From: Mesostigma viride
Lineage: Eukaryota; Streptophyta; Mesostigmatophyceae; Mesostigmatales; Mesostigmataceae
NCBI GenBank assembly: GCA_009746045.1
Contig: RPFO01000213.1
Location: 2,846,837-2,910,836 of the forward strand
Reading direction: 5' to 3'
DNA: 64,000 nt
Positions 8,607 through 20,065 of the stretch are shown here, in pieces (within the stretch, counting starts at the first letter, position 1; the number at the start of each line of letters is the position of its first letter). Position numbers and translations under genes: made by a program. The notes beneath the pieces are model-generated. The model saw nothing but the letters and a program-made list of their open reading frames with translations. It did not search any database and was not told the DNA's origin.

Positions 8607-10009
8607 GGTTAAAGTTTGTGTGCAAGCATAAACCTCAGGCTGATGGGGGACCACCCATTTTCCATGCTAGGCCATGTGTTACTGAGTTCAGGGGCTCTAC
8701 AGAGCTGACAGAGGCTGAGCTTTATACTCCTGGTATTCAGCAAACGTCTCTCAAGGTGTTGCTTTCCTTGTTTTTGCATCAGCTTAATACAGGGAAGGAT
8801 TATGTGTGTAAAGCCACAGATATCAAAAGAGCCTTTCTAAAGGGGGACCCTGCCATAGCACAGCAGGTCTGGAGAGGTCAGGTATACGTGGTGAATACTC
8901 CTAAGGTGTGGCACAGGGATATTGTTCAACCCTTGTTGAGGCCAAACCTGGGGGTTGAAGGGTTGCAGTCAGCTCCAAAAATTTTTAGGCTGTCTGCACA
9001 GGAGGTATTCATGAAGCTAGGGGCCACCTATGATGACATTGACCCTTGCCTGTTTGTCATCCCACACCCTGATGGAATGATGATGTTTGTCTGGCATGGG
9101 GATGATCAGTTAATCTCAGGTCCTAGAGCTGCAGTGGATGCTTTCATAGCTCAGGTGTCTGCCAGTTTTGAGATTGGCAAGCAGCTAGAGCTGGGCAAGG
9201 AGCCAGTCAAGTTCTGTGGCATGATGCTTGAGTTGCTGCAGCAGCAGGGCAGCTGGGTTTGTTCCATGCAGGCCTCTGCTGAATACATTAAGTCTTGTCT
9301 GGATGTCCTGCCTGTTCACATCACCCCTGACATGTGCCCTACCATTAGAGGCAAGCTTGGTTGGCTATGTGCTACATGTGCACCCCACCTGGCTTTTGTG
9401 AGCAGGGTAGATGATGAGGTACTACAGGAGGTAGGAGCACGGGCAATCAAGCAGTTGTTGCATGATGGTCCACCTTTGATGCTTCACTCACTGGACCTGT
9501 TTACTCCCATTCACATCACGTGCATGATGGATAGTTCAATGGAGTCCAGGGTAGTTACCAAGGTTCAAGCCAGAGAGGCTGGATTGTTTTTCCTGCATAA
9601 CCAAGGTGGGAAGAAGTCACTAGTCTCCTGGTTCAGTAGATTGCACAAGAGGAAAGCTGTGAGTAGCAATGTAGCTGAATGCAGGGCTGTGGTATCTTCT
9701 GTCTTGCATGCAAGGTATCTCAATCACTTGCTGGTCTGGCTTCAACACCAGGCTGGTAGCTCTGCAGGAGTGAAAGCACATTTGCTGACTGACTCTCAAT
9801 CTATCATCTCTTTCCTTGCCAATCCTTTGGCTGTACACTCGGACCTGGATTGGATTGTGCTAAAACAGGAATGCAAGTACCTGGAGTCTAAAGCCCACGT
9901 CAGGGACAAAGACAATGCTGCAGATGCACTGACCAAGGTGCCACAAGCAGCAGGACCACAATACCAGGTCTTGTATGGGTTGATGAACCCTGGTTACAGT
10001 CTGAAGTGA
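8600..10009 (+). CDS. Copia-A reverse transcriptase and RNase H
   Basis: This encodes the RT and RNase H that make double-stranded cDNA. Numbering from 8618, motif A is KATDIKRAFLKG (Asp68) and the catalytic box is WHGDDQLISG (161-163), with HGDD where Copia elements normally have YVDD. RNase H follows with Asp305 (MMDSS), Glu354 (AECRA) and Asp392 (LTDSQS), then NAADALTKV, a hallmark of the Copia RNase H end. The stop is at 10009. The frame has no ATG of its own at the start and joins the protease frame at about 8598. RT and RNase H lie in one uninterrupted frame, the longest intact part of this pol region. Confidence 0.92.
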   Translation, partial: KLRLKFVCKHKPQADGGPPIFHARPCVTEFRGSTELTEAELYTPGIQQTSLKVLLSLFLHQLNTGKDYVCKATDIKRAFLKGDPAIAQQVWRGQVYVVNTPKVWHRDIVQPLLRPNLGVEGLQSAPKIFRLSAQEVFMKLGATYDDIDPCLFVIPHPDGMMMFVWHGDDQLISGPRAAVDAFIAQVSASFEIGKQLELGKEPVKFCGMMLELLQQQGSWVCSMQASAEYIKSCLDVLPVHITPDMCPTIRGKLGWLCATCAPHLAFVSRVDDEVLQEVGARAIKQLLHDGPPLMLHSLDLFTPIHITCMMDSSMESRVVTKVQAREAGLFFLHNQGGKKSLVSWFSRLHKRKAVSSNVAECRAVVSSVLHARYLNHLLVWLQHQAGSSAGVKAHLLTDSQSIISFLANPLAVHSDLDWIVLKQECKYLESKAHVRDKDNAADALTKVPQAAGPQYQVLYGLMNPGYSLK

Positions 10010-10392
10010 CTGGCACATTGTACATGTTAGCCCATGACCCCCTGCCTAATACTGCAGCTGAAAGGCTGCAGTGGCAGCTGGGTAGTTTTCTGACAGTGAG
10101 AAGCACTGGTCTAGAAAGTTGGGACATGATGAATGTGTTATTTATTGAATAAAATTTTGTGAGACACTTGTTTGGATGACCATGACATGCTGGGGCCTGG
10201 AGCACCCATCTCACTCAGTTAAGAAACCATGCTTGAGACATGGGGCCTTTTTAATGCATCTCTTGTACATGTGTGAGGTGACCTTTGGGTCCTAGTAGGT
10301 TATCTGACAGTTTTTTAAGGCATTGGGAATGGCTGCGTCCATTTGATGGCTATGTGTGTTTCTGTTGAAACCCAAAGAAAACTTAAAGTGGG

Positions 10393-10771
10393 AGTTAGTC
10401 TAAGTCTCCCGCCTGTAGCCTAAGTGGACACGTGCCAGCACCGCCGGCGCCCAATTGGGTACTGGGACGGTGCTGGACTAGAACAGTCGTGGCATGGACA
10501 CGTGGCTGTACTCAGTATGTGATGAGCCGGTACCTCAGTACCGGGACTGTAGTTGTCATGTTAGGACTGACTAGATCAGGTTGTAACTGATAGGTTAGTC
10601 CGTCCAGGATCAGTAAGTTAGTTTAACTTACGCAAAGTCTGGCCAGCCATCGTTGACGGCTGGCCAGCAGTATATGTGCCACATTATCCTAATGCCAAGG
10701 TGTCTCGTCGTTCAAGCACACACACGCCATTTGGCAGTGCCCAAGCATTCCAAGCTTTGTGTTGCATAACT
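10393..10771 (+). repeat. Inferred complete 3' LTR of Copia-A
   Basis: Only 10671-10771 is proven by duplication. The start at 10393 is inferred: it follows a purine-rich run (AAAGTGGG) suited to a polypurine tract, and begins AGTTAG, complementary to the TAACT at the end. Copia-B has the same AGTTA...TAACT termini. AATAAA at 10148 lies upstream of the LTR. Confidence 0.5.
10639..10667. other. Perfect 10-bp hairpin in Copia-A 3' LTR
   Basis: CTGGCCAGCC and GGCTGGCCAG form a 10-bp stem around a 9-nt loop, just before the duplicated 101 bp. Its role is unknown. Confidence 0.7.
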
Positions 10772-10984
10772 GGCTGCACCTTTTGGTTACAGCATATATA
10801 AGGCAACTTGTCATTATATAACACAATTATTGACTTGAAACTCCTCGACCAATGCAAAAATTTGCCAAAACCTTCTATAAAACTATTTTGGGAAGTCCAC
10901 AGCATCCAAAAAACACATTTTTCAAATTTTCATTTAGGACAGACCTGCAGCCTCCCAAATCTTTCCTAACCCAAACAAACAACC

Positions 10985-13900
10985 CCCATGTACGTGTTGT
11001 TGGCATTTATGTTATAAATGATGAGGATTCAGGCTCCCATGGTGTCATCATGGCCCATCTACGTGTTGTTGGCATTTATGTTATAAATGATGAGGATTCA
11101 GGCTCCCATGGTGTCATCATGGCCCGTAGACCTACGTACATGGTTGGCATTTAATTATGTAATTAATGATGAGGATTCAGGCTCCCATGGTGTCATCATG
11201 GCCCGTCTACGTACATGGATGTCAAGGAATAGTAAATGATGAGGATTCAGGCTCCCATGGTGTCATCATGGCTTGTCTACGTACATGGTTGGCATTTATG
11301 TAATTAATGAGGAGGATTCAGGCTCCCATGGTGTCTCCATGGCTGGCCTACGTACATGGATGTCAAGGAATAGTAAATCATGAGGATTCAGGCTCCCATG
11401 GTGTCATCATGGCTTGTCCACGTACATGGATGGCATGTATGTAATTAATGATGAGGATTCAGGCTCCCATGGTGTCATCATGGCTTGTCTACGTACATGA
11501 ATGGCATTTATGTAATTAATGATGAGGATTCAGGCTCCCATGGTGTCATCATTGCCCGTGTACGTACATGGATGGCATTTTTGTATATAATGATGAGGAT
11601 TCAGGCTCCCATGGTGTCATCATGGCCCGTCTACGTACATGGATGGCATTTATGTAATTAATGATGAGGATTCAGGCTCCCATGGTGTCATCATCGCCCG
11701 TCTACGTACATGGATGGCATTTATGTAATCAATGATGAGGATTCAGGCTCCCATGGTGTCATCATGGCTTGTCTACGTACATGGTTGGCATTTATGTAAT
11801 TAATGATGAGGATTCAGGCTCCCATGGTGTCATCATGGCCCGTCTACGTACCTGGATGTCAAGGAATAGTAAATGATGAGGATTCAGGCTCCCATGGTGT
11901 CATCATGGCTTGTCTACGTACATGGATGGCATTTATGTAATTAATGAGGAGGATTCAGGCTCCCATGGTGTCTCCATGGCTGGCCTACGTACATGGATGT
12001 CAAGGAATAGTAAATGATGAGGATTCAGGCTCCCATGGTGTCATCATGGCCTGTCTACGTACATGGATGGCATGTATGTAATTATTGATGAGGATTCAGG
12101 CTCCCATGGTGTCATCATCGCCTGTGTACGTACATGGATGGCATTTATGTAATTAATGATGAGGATTCAGGCCCATGGTGTCATCATGGCTTGTCTACGT
12201 ACATGGTTGGCATTTATGTAATTAATGAGGAGGATTCAGGCTCCCATGGGGTCATCATGGCTTGTCTACGTACATGGTTGGCATTTATGTAATTAATGAG
12301 GAGGATTCAGGCTCCCATGGTGTCTCCATGGCTGGCCTACGTACATGGATGTCAAGGAATAGTACATGATGAGGATTCAGGCTCCCATGGTGTCATCATG
12401 GCCCGTCTACGTACATGAATGGCATTTATGTAATTAATGATGAGGATTCAGGCTCCCATGGTGTCATCATGGCCCGTCTACGTACATGGATGGCATTTAT
12501 GTAATTAATGATGAGGATTCAGGCTCCCATGGGGTCATCATGGCTTGTCTACGTACATGGTTGGCATTTATGTAATTAATGAGGAGGATTCAGGCTCCCA
12601 TGGTGTCTCCATGGCTGGCCTACGTACATGGATGTCAAGGCATAGTAAATGATGAGGATTCAGGCTCCCATGGTGTCATCATGGCCTGTCTACGTACATG
12701 GATGGCATGTATATGTAATTAATGATGAGGATTCAGGCTCCCATGGTGTCATCATGGCCTGTCTACGTACATGGATGGCATGTATGTATTTAATGATGAG
12801 GATTCAGGCTCCCATGGTGTCATCATGGCCCGTCTACGTACATGGATGGCATTTATGTAATCAATGATGAGGATTCAGGCTCCCATGGTGTCATCATGGC
12901 TTGTCTACGTACATGGTTGGCATTTATGTAATTAATGATGAGGATTCAGGCTCCCATGGTGTCATCATGGCCCGTCTACGTACCTGGATGTCAAGGAATA
13001 GTAAATGATGAGGATTCAGGCTCCCATGGTGTAATCATGGCTTGTCTACGTACATGGTTGGCATTTATGTAATTAATGAGGAGGATTCAGGCTCCCATGG
13101 TGTCTCCATGGCTGGCCTACGTACATGGTTGGCATTTATGTAATTCATGAGGAGGATTTAGGCTCCCATGGTGTCATCATGGCTGGCCTACGTACATGGA
13201 TGGCATGTATTTTTTTAATGATGAGGATTCAGGCTCCCATGGTGTCATCATGGCCCGTCTACGTACATGGTTGGCATTTATGTAATTAATGATGAGGATT
13301 CAGGCTCCCATGGTGTCATCATGGCCCGTCTACGTACATGGATGTCAAGGAATAGTAAATGATGAGGATTCAGGCTCCCATGGTGTCATCATGGCTTGTC
13401 TACGTACATGGTTGGCATTTATGTAATTAACGAGGAGGATTCAGGCTCCCATGGTGTCTCCATGGCTGGCCTACGTACATGGATGTCAAGGAATAGTAAA
13501 TGATGAGGATTCAGGCTCCCATGGTGTCATCATGGCTTGTCTACGTACATGGTTGGCATTTATGTAATTAATGAGGAGGATTCAGGCTCCCATGGTGTGA
13601 CTCTCCATGGCTGGCCTACGTACATGGATGGCATTTATGTAATTAATGAGGAGGATTTAGGCTCCCATGGTGTCATCATCGCCCGTCTACGTACATGGAT
13701 GGCATTTATGTAATTAATGATGAGGATTCAGGCTCCCATGGTGTCATCATGGCCCGTCTACGTACATGGATGTCAAGGAATAGTAAATGATGAGGATTCA
13801 GGCTCCCATGGTGTCTCCATGGCCCGTCTACGTACATGAATGGCAAGTATGTAATTAATGATGAGGATTCAGGCTCCCATGGTGTCATCATGGCCCGTCT

Positions 13901-16900
13901 ACGTACATGGATGTCATTTATGTAATTAATGATGAGGATTCAGGCTCCCATGGTGTCATCATGGCCCGTCTACGTACATGGATGTCAAAGAAAAAAAAAT
14001 GATGAGGATTCAGGCTCCCATGGGGTCATCATGGCTTGTCTACGTACATGGATGGCATGTATGTAATTAATGAGGAGGATTCAGGCTCCCATGGTGTCTC
14101 CATGGCTGGCCTACGTACATGGATGTCAAGGAATAGTAAATCATGAGGATTCAGGCTCCCATGGTGTCATCATGGCTTGTCTACGTACATGAATGGCATT
14201 TATGTAATTAATGATGAGGATTCAGGCTCCCATGGTGTCATCATTGCCCGTGTACGTACATGGATGGCATTTTTGTATATAATGATGAGGATTCAGGCTC
14301 CCATGGTGTCATCATGGCCCGTCTACGTACATGGATGGCATTTATGTAATTAATGATGAGGATTCAGGCTCCCATGGTGTCATCATCGCCCGTCTACGTA
14401 CATGGATGGCATTTATGTAATCAATGATGAGGATTCAGGCTCCCATGGTGTCATCATGGCTTGTCTACGTACATGGTTGGCATTTATGTAATTAATGATA
14501 AGGATTCAGGCTCCCATGGTGTCATCATGGCCCGTCTACGTACCTGGATGTCAAGGAATAGTAAATGATGAGGATTCAGGCTCCCATGGTGTCATCATGG
14601 CTTGTCTACGTACATGGTTGGCATTTATGTAATTAATGAGGAGGATTCAGGCTCCCATGGTGTCTCCATGGCTGGCCTACGTACATGGATGTCAAGGAAT
14701 AGTAAATGATGAGGATTCAGGCTCCCATGGTGTCATCATGGCCTGTCTACGTACATGGATGGCATGTATGTAATTATTGATGAGGATTCAGGCTCCCATG
14801 GTGTCATCATCGCCTGTGTACGTACATGGATGGCATTTATGTAATTAATGATGAGGATTCAGGCCCATGGTGTCATCATGGCCTGTCTACGTACATGGTT
14901 GGCATTTATGTAATTAATGAGGAGGATTCAGGCTCCCATGGTGTCATCATGGCTTGTCTACGTACATGGTTGGCATTTATGTAATTAATGAGGAGGATTC
15001 AGGCTCCCATGGTGTCTCCATGGCTGGCCTACGTACATGGATGTCAAGGAATAGTAAATGATGAGGATTCAGGCTCCCATGGTGTCATCATGGCCCGTCT
15101 ACGTACATGAATGGCATTTATGTAATTAATGAGGAGGATTCAGGCTCCCATGGTGTCATCATGGCTTGTCTACGTACATGGTTGGCATTTATGTAATTAA
15201 TGAGGAGGATTCAGGCTCCCATGGTGTCTCCATGGCTGGCCTACGTACATGGATGTCAAGGAATAGTAAATGATGAGGATTCAGGCTCCCATGGTGTCAT
15301 CATGGCCTGTCTACGTACATGGATGGCATGTATGTAATTATTGATGAGGATTCAGGCTCCCATGGTGTCATCATCGCCTGTGTACGTACATGGATGGCAT
15401 TTATGTAATTAATGATGAGGATTCAGGCCCATGGTGTCATCATGGCTTGTCTACGTACATGGTTGGCATTTATGTAATTAATGAGGAGGATTCAGGCTCC
15501 CATGGGGTCATCATGGCTTGTCTACGTACATGGTTGGCATTTATGTAATTAATGAGGAGGATTCAGGCTCCCATGGTGTCTCCATGGCTGGCCTACGTAC
15601 ATGGATGTCAAGGAATAGTACATGATGAGGATTCAGGCTCCCATGGTGTCATCATGGCCCGTCTACGTACATGAATGGCATTTATGTAATTAATGATGAG
15701 GATTCAGGCTCCCATGGTGTCATCATGGCCCGTCTACGTACATGGATGGCATTTATGTAATTAATGATGAGGATTCAGGCTCCCATGGGGTCATCATGGC
15801 TTGTCTACGTACATGGTTGGCATTTATGTAATTAATGAGGAGGATTCAGGCTCCCATGGTGTCTCCATGGCTGGCCTACGTACATGGATGTCAAGGCATA
15901 GTAAATGATGAGGATTCAGGCTCCCATGGTGTCATCATGGCCTGTCTACGTACATGGATGGCATGTATATGTAATTAATGATGAGGATTCAGGCTCCCAT
16001 GGTGTCATCATGGCCTGTCTACGTACATGGATGGCATGTATGTATTTAATGATGAGGATTCAGGCTCCCATGGTGTCATCATGGCCCGTCTACGTACATG
16101 GATGGCATTTATGTAATCAATGATGAGGATTCAGGCTCCCATGGTGTCATCATGGCTTGTCTACGTACATGGTTGGCATTTATGTAATTAATGATGAGGA
16201 TTCAGGCTCCCATGGTGTCATCATGGCCCGTCTACGTACCTGGATGTCAAGGAATAGTAAATGATGAGGATTCAGGCTCCCATGGTGTAATCATGGCTTG
16301 TCTACGTACATGGTTGGCATTTATGTAATTAATGAGGAGGATTCAGGCTCCCATGGTGTCTCCATGGCTGGCCTACGTACATGGTTGGCATTTATGTAAT
16401 TCATGAGGAGGATTTAGGCTCCCATGGTGTCATCATGGCTGGCCTACGTACATGGATGGCATGTATTTTTTTAATGATGAGGATTCAGGCTCCCATGGTG
16501 TCATCATGGCCCGTCTACGTACATGGTTGGCATTTATGTAATTAATGATGAGGATTCAGGCTCCCATGGTGTCATCATGGCCCGTCTACGTACATGGATG
16601 TCAAGGAATAGTAAATGATGAGGATTCAGGCTCCCATGGTGTCATCATGGCTTGTCTACGTACATGGTTGGCATTTATGTAATTAACGAGGAGGATTCAG
16701 GCTCCCATGGTGTCTCCATGGCTGGCCTACGTACATGGATGTCAAGGAATAGTAAATGATGAGGATTCAGGCTCCCATGGTGTCATCATGGCTTGTCTAC
16801 GTACATGGTTGGCATTTATGTAATTAATGAGGAGGATTCAGGCTCCCATGGTGTGACTCTCCATGGCTGGCCTACGTACATGGATGGCATTTATGTAATT

Positions 16901-18027
16901 AATGAGGAGGATTTAGGCTCCCATGGTGTCATCATCGCCCGCCTACGTACATGGATGGCATTTATGTAATTAATGATGAGGATTCAGGCTCCCATGGTGT
17001 CATCATGGCCCGTCTACGTACATGGATGTCAAGGAATAGTAAATGATGAGGATTCAGGCTCCCATGGTGTCTCCATGGCCCGTCTACGTACATGAATGGC
17101 AAGTATGTAATTAATGATGAGGATTCAGGCTCCCATGGTGTCATCATGGCCCGTCTACGTACATGGATGTCATTTATGTAATTAATGATGAGGATTCAGG
17201 CTCCCATGGTGTCATCATGGCCCGTCTACGTACATGGATGTCAAAGAAAAAAAAAATGATGAGGATTCAGGCTCCCATGGGGTCATCATGGCTTGTCTAC
17301 GTACATGGATGGCATGTATGTAATTAATGAGGAGGATTCAGGCTCCCATGGTGTCTCCATGGCTGGCCTACGTACATGGATGTCAAGGAATAGTAAATCA
17401 TGAGGATTCAGGCTCCCATGGTGTCATCATGGCCCGTCTACGTACATGGATGGCATGTATGTAATTAATGATGAGGATTCAGGCTCCATTGGTGTCATCA
17501 TGGCTGGCCTACGTATGTACATGGATGTCAAAGAAAACAAAATGATGAGGATTCAGGCTCCCATGGTGTCATCATGGCCCGTCTACGTACATGGATGTCA
17601 AGGAATAGTAAATGATGAGGATTCAGGCTCCCATGGTGTCATCATGGCCTGTCTACGTACATGGATGGCATGTATGTATTTAATGATGAGGATTCAGGCT
17701 CCCATGGTGTCATCATGGCCCGTCTACGTACATGGATGTCAAGGAATAGTAAATGATGAGGATTCAGGCTCCCATGGTGTCATCATGGCCTGTCTACGTA
17801 CATGGATGGCATGTATGTAATTAATGATGAGGATTCAGGCTCCATTGGTGTCATCATGGCTGGCCTACGTATGTACATGGATGTCAAAGAAAAAAAATGA
17901 TGAGGATTCAGGCTCCCATGGTGTCATCATGGCCCGTCTACGTACATGGATGTCAAGGAATAGTAAATGATGAGGATTCAGGCTCCCATGGTGTCATCAT
18001 GGCCTGTCTACGTACATGGATGGCATT
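10985..18027. repeat. 71-bp satellite array, segment 1 (about 100 monomers)
   Basis: Each monomer has a ~50-bp conserved core, including GAGGATTCAGGCTCCCATGG and TCTACGTACATGG, followed by a ~20-bp variable linker. The main linker types are ATGGCATTTATGTAATTAAT, TTGGCATTTATGTAATTAAT, ATGTCAAGGAATAGTAAAT and ATGTCAAAG followed by an A run. Monomers of different type are interleaved in a fixed order that recurs at long range. The core holds short inverted repeats (CCATG...CATGG) and the TACGTA palindrome. Short ORFs across it are by-products of the periodicity. No coding role is visible. Confidence 0.97.
11940..17427. repeat. Higher-order duplication within the satellite, 3256-bp offset
   Basis: The monomer order from about 11940-14170 recurs at about 15196-17427, offset by 3256 bp, including rare variants (AGTACATGATGAGG at 12361 and 15617, the ATTTTTTTAATG linker, and the A-run linker). 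A second, shorter offset near 2.7 kb relates about 11460-12180 to about 14150-14870. This is higher-order repeat structure made by unequal exchange. Boundaries are approximate. Confidence 0.85.
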
Positions 18028-18570
18028 TGCTGAGCTTCGCTCATTTTATATATGACGCGTGGACGGGCTCAAAGGGGACCGACCTGCCGTAGGTAGCGTA
18101 AGACTAGCGCTTGTCACGAGGGAACTGCACCGGCCGGCCCTTTTTGTGCCTAGGCTGAGTGTGGTTCCGGAGTGCAGGCCTAGGTAGCTTCTAACGTACG
18201 TCACTAGACCTTGTTACCTGCGCCAGCCGCCAGGCGTGGCGCAACTGTGATTGGCAGTCAGTACACCTTGTACCTGCGCCAGCCGGCAGGCCTGCGTGGC
18301 GCAATGTGAATGATAGTCAGTACTTAGAGTGGTGTAGGGGACGTAGGGAGGCCTCTTTTCAGCTCCCACCCACCCACCCACGCTGCTAAGAGGGGCAACA
18401 CCTTGTGTTCGAGTATGCTGGGCCCCCAGCATGGTGCTACAATAACCAACTTGATAATGATGTGCACTGAGTTTGAAGGTGTGGTATAGGCTGTCCGTAT
18501 AAAGCCTAGCACACAAAAATGTAAAATAAATGTTTCTCTTGGTGGGAAGGAACTCCAATGGACCAAAAAC
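18028..18570 (-). mobile_element. ~540-bp interspersed repeat, minus-oriented copy
   Basis: This interrupts the satellite and is the diverged reverse complement of the repeat at 19556-20065. Shared landmarks are CTCATTTTATA near one end, GGGCTCAAAGGGG, the CCACCCACCCAC run and GGAACTCCAATGGACC. It has no ORF of note. It could be a solo LTR or a small non-autonomous element; the type is undetermined. Confidence 0.7.
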
Positions 18571-19555
18571 AAGAAATGTATGTATGTATTTAATGATGAG
18601 GATTCAGGCTCCCATGGTGTCATCATGGCCCGTCTACGTACCTGGATGTCAAGGAATAGTAAATGATGAGGATTCAGGCTCCCATGGTGTAATCATGGCT
18701 TGTCTACGTACATGGTTGGCATTTATGTAATTAATGAGGAGGATTCAGGCTCCCATGGTGTCTCCATGGCTGGCCTACGTACATGGTTGGCATTTATGTA
18801 ATTCATGAGGAGGATTTAGGCTCCCATGGTGTCATCATGGCTGGCCTACGTACATGGATGGCATGTATTTTTTTAATGATGAGGATTCAGGCTCCCATGG
18901 TGTCATCATGGCCCGTCTACGTACATGGTTGGCATTTATGTAATTAATGATGAGGATTCAGGCTCCCATGGTGTCATCATGGCCCGTCTACGTACATGGA
19001 TGTCAAGGAATAGTAAATGATGAGGATTCAGGCTCCCATGGTGTCATCATGGCTTGTCTACGTACATGGTTGGCATTTATGTAATTAACGAGGAGGATTC
19101 AGGCTCCCATGGTGTCTCCATGGCTGGCCTACGTACATGGATGTCAAGGAATAGTAAATGATGAGGATTCAGGCTCCCATGGTGTCATCATGGCTTGTCT
19201 ACGTACATGGTTGGCATTTATGTAATTAATGAGGAGGATTCAGGCTCCCATGGTGTGACTCTCCATGGCTGGCCTATGTACATGGATGTCAAAGAAAAAA
19301 AAATGATGAGGATTCAGGCTCCCATGGTGTCATCATGGCTGGCCTACGTACATGGATGTCTCAAAACAAAAATGATGAGGATTCGGGCTCCCATGGTGTC
19401 ATCATGGCCCGTGTACGTACATGGATGGCATGTATGTAATTAATGATGAGGATTCAGGCTCCCATGGTGTCATCATGGCTGGCCTACGTACATGAATGGC
19501 ATTTATGTAATTAATGATGAGGATTCAGGCTCCCATGGTGTCATCATTGCCCGTA
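18571..19555. repeat. 71-bp satellite array, segment 2
   Basis: About 14 monomers. Their order matches part of segment 1 (TGTAATCATGG variant, TTCATGAGGAGGATTTAGG variant, ATTTTTTTAATG linker), so this piece belongs to the same higher-order pattern. Confidence 0.95.
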
Positions 19556-20065
19556 TAGGTGCTGAAGCTAAGGTCCATTGGAGTGCCTTCCTACCAGAGA
19601 AACAAGTTTATTACAATAAGTGTGTGCAGGCTTTAACAGTTGAGCCTAGCCACACCCTCAAAATCATTGTACAAGTCATTGTCAAGTTAGGCCAGTTCAC
19701 CATGCTGGGGCCCAGCACATGCCCCCTTGGTCCAATCTTGTCCCCAACAGCAGCGAGGGTGGGTGGGTGGGAGCTGCAAAAAGGCCTCCCTACGTTCACC
19801 ACACCACTCTAAGTACGGTGTGAAAATGGAAAACAAAGCACATGTCTCAAGGCGCCGCGCCCCCCTCAATCAAGGGCGGGCACGGTTGCCAGTAGGCACT
19901 AGTACCGGCGCACCGCCGGTCCCTTTCTCTCTCTAGTCCTAAGTAACAACAAGCACCTAACATGGTGTAGGTGACGTACGGTAGAGCTACGCTACAGGCG
20001 GCAGATCGGCCCCCTTTGAGCCCGCCGCAACATAACTATAAAATGAGCAGATAGCTCAGAAAATA
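19556..20065 (+). mobile_element. ~510-bp interspersed repeat, plus-oriented copy
   Basis: It starts at about TAGGTGCTGAAGC and ends AGCAGATAGCTCAGAAA, and is followed directly by a second copy in the same orientation. TATAAAATGAGC lies near its end. No protein-coding potential is seen. Because the two copies abut, it may be a tandem LTR or LTR-like unit. Confidence 0.75.

Larger units (their letters stand above)
3564..10771 (+). mobile_element. Copia-type LTR retrotransposon (Copia-A), 5' LTR truncated
   Basis: The element is bounded by a perfect 101-bp direct repeat (3564-3664 and 10671-10771). In order it holds gag, zinc knuckle, integrase, retropepsin-like, reverse transcriptase and RNase H coding regions. 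RNase H at the 3' end and integrase before RT place it with Ty1/Copia, but the protease lies after the integrase. The left repeat stops abruptly against the LINE tail, and no TSD is found. I infer that the left copy is only the end of a longer 5' LTR. The reading frame moves by -1 five times along the element, so this copy is either defective or carries assembly errors. Confidence 0.85.

Noticed and set aside
17446-17820. ORFs of up to 124 codons in the satellite
   Set aside because: They reflect monomers in which linkers keep the frame open; other monomers have stops, and the pattern is identical in shifted copies.
10985-18027. CRISPR-like pattern: conserved ~50-bp core alternating with ~20-bp variable linkers
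   Set aside because: The linkers are a few recurring types rather than unique spacers, the genome is eukaryotic, and no cas genes are present. It is a satellite.
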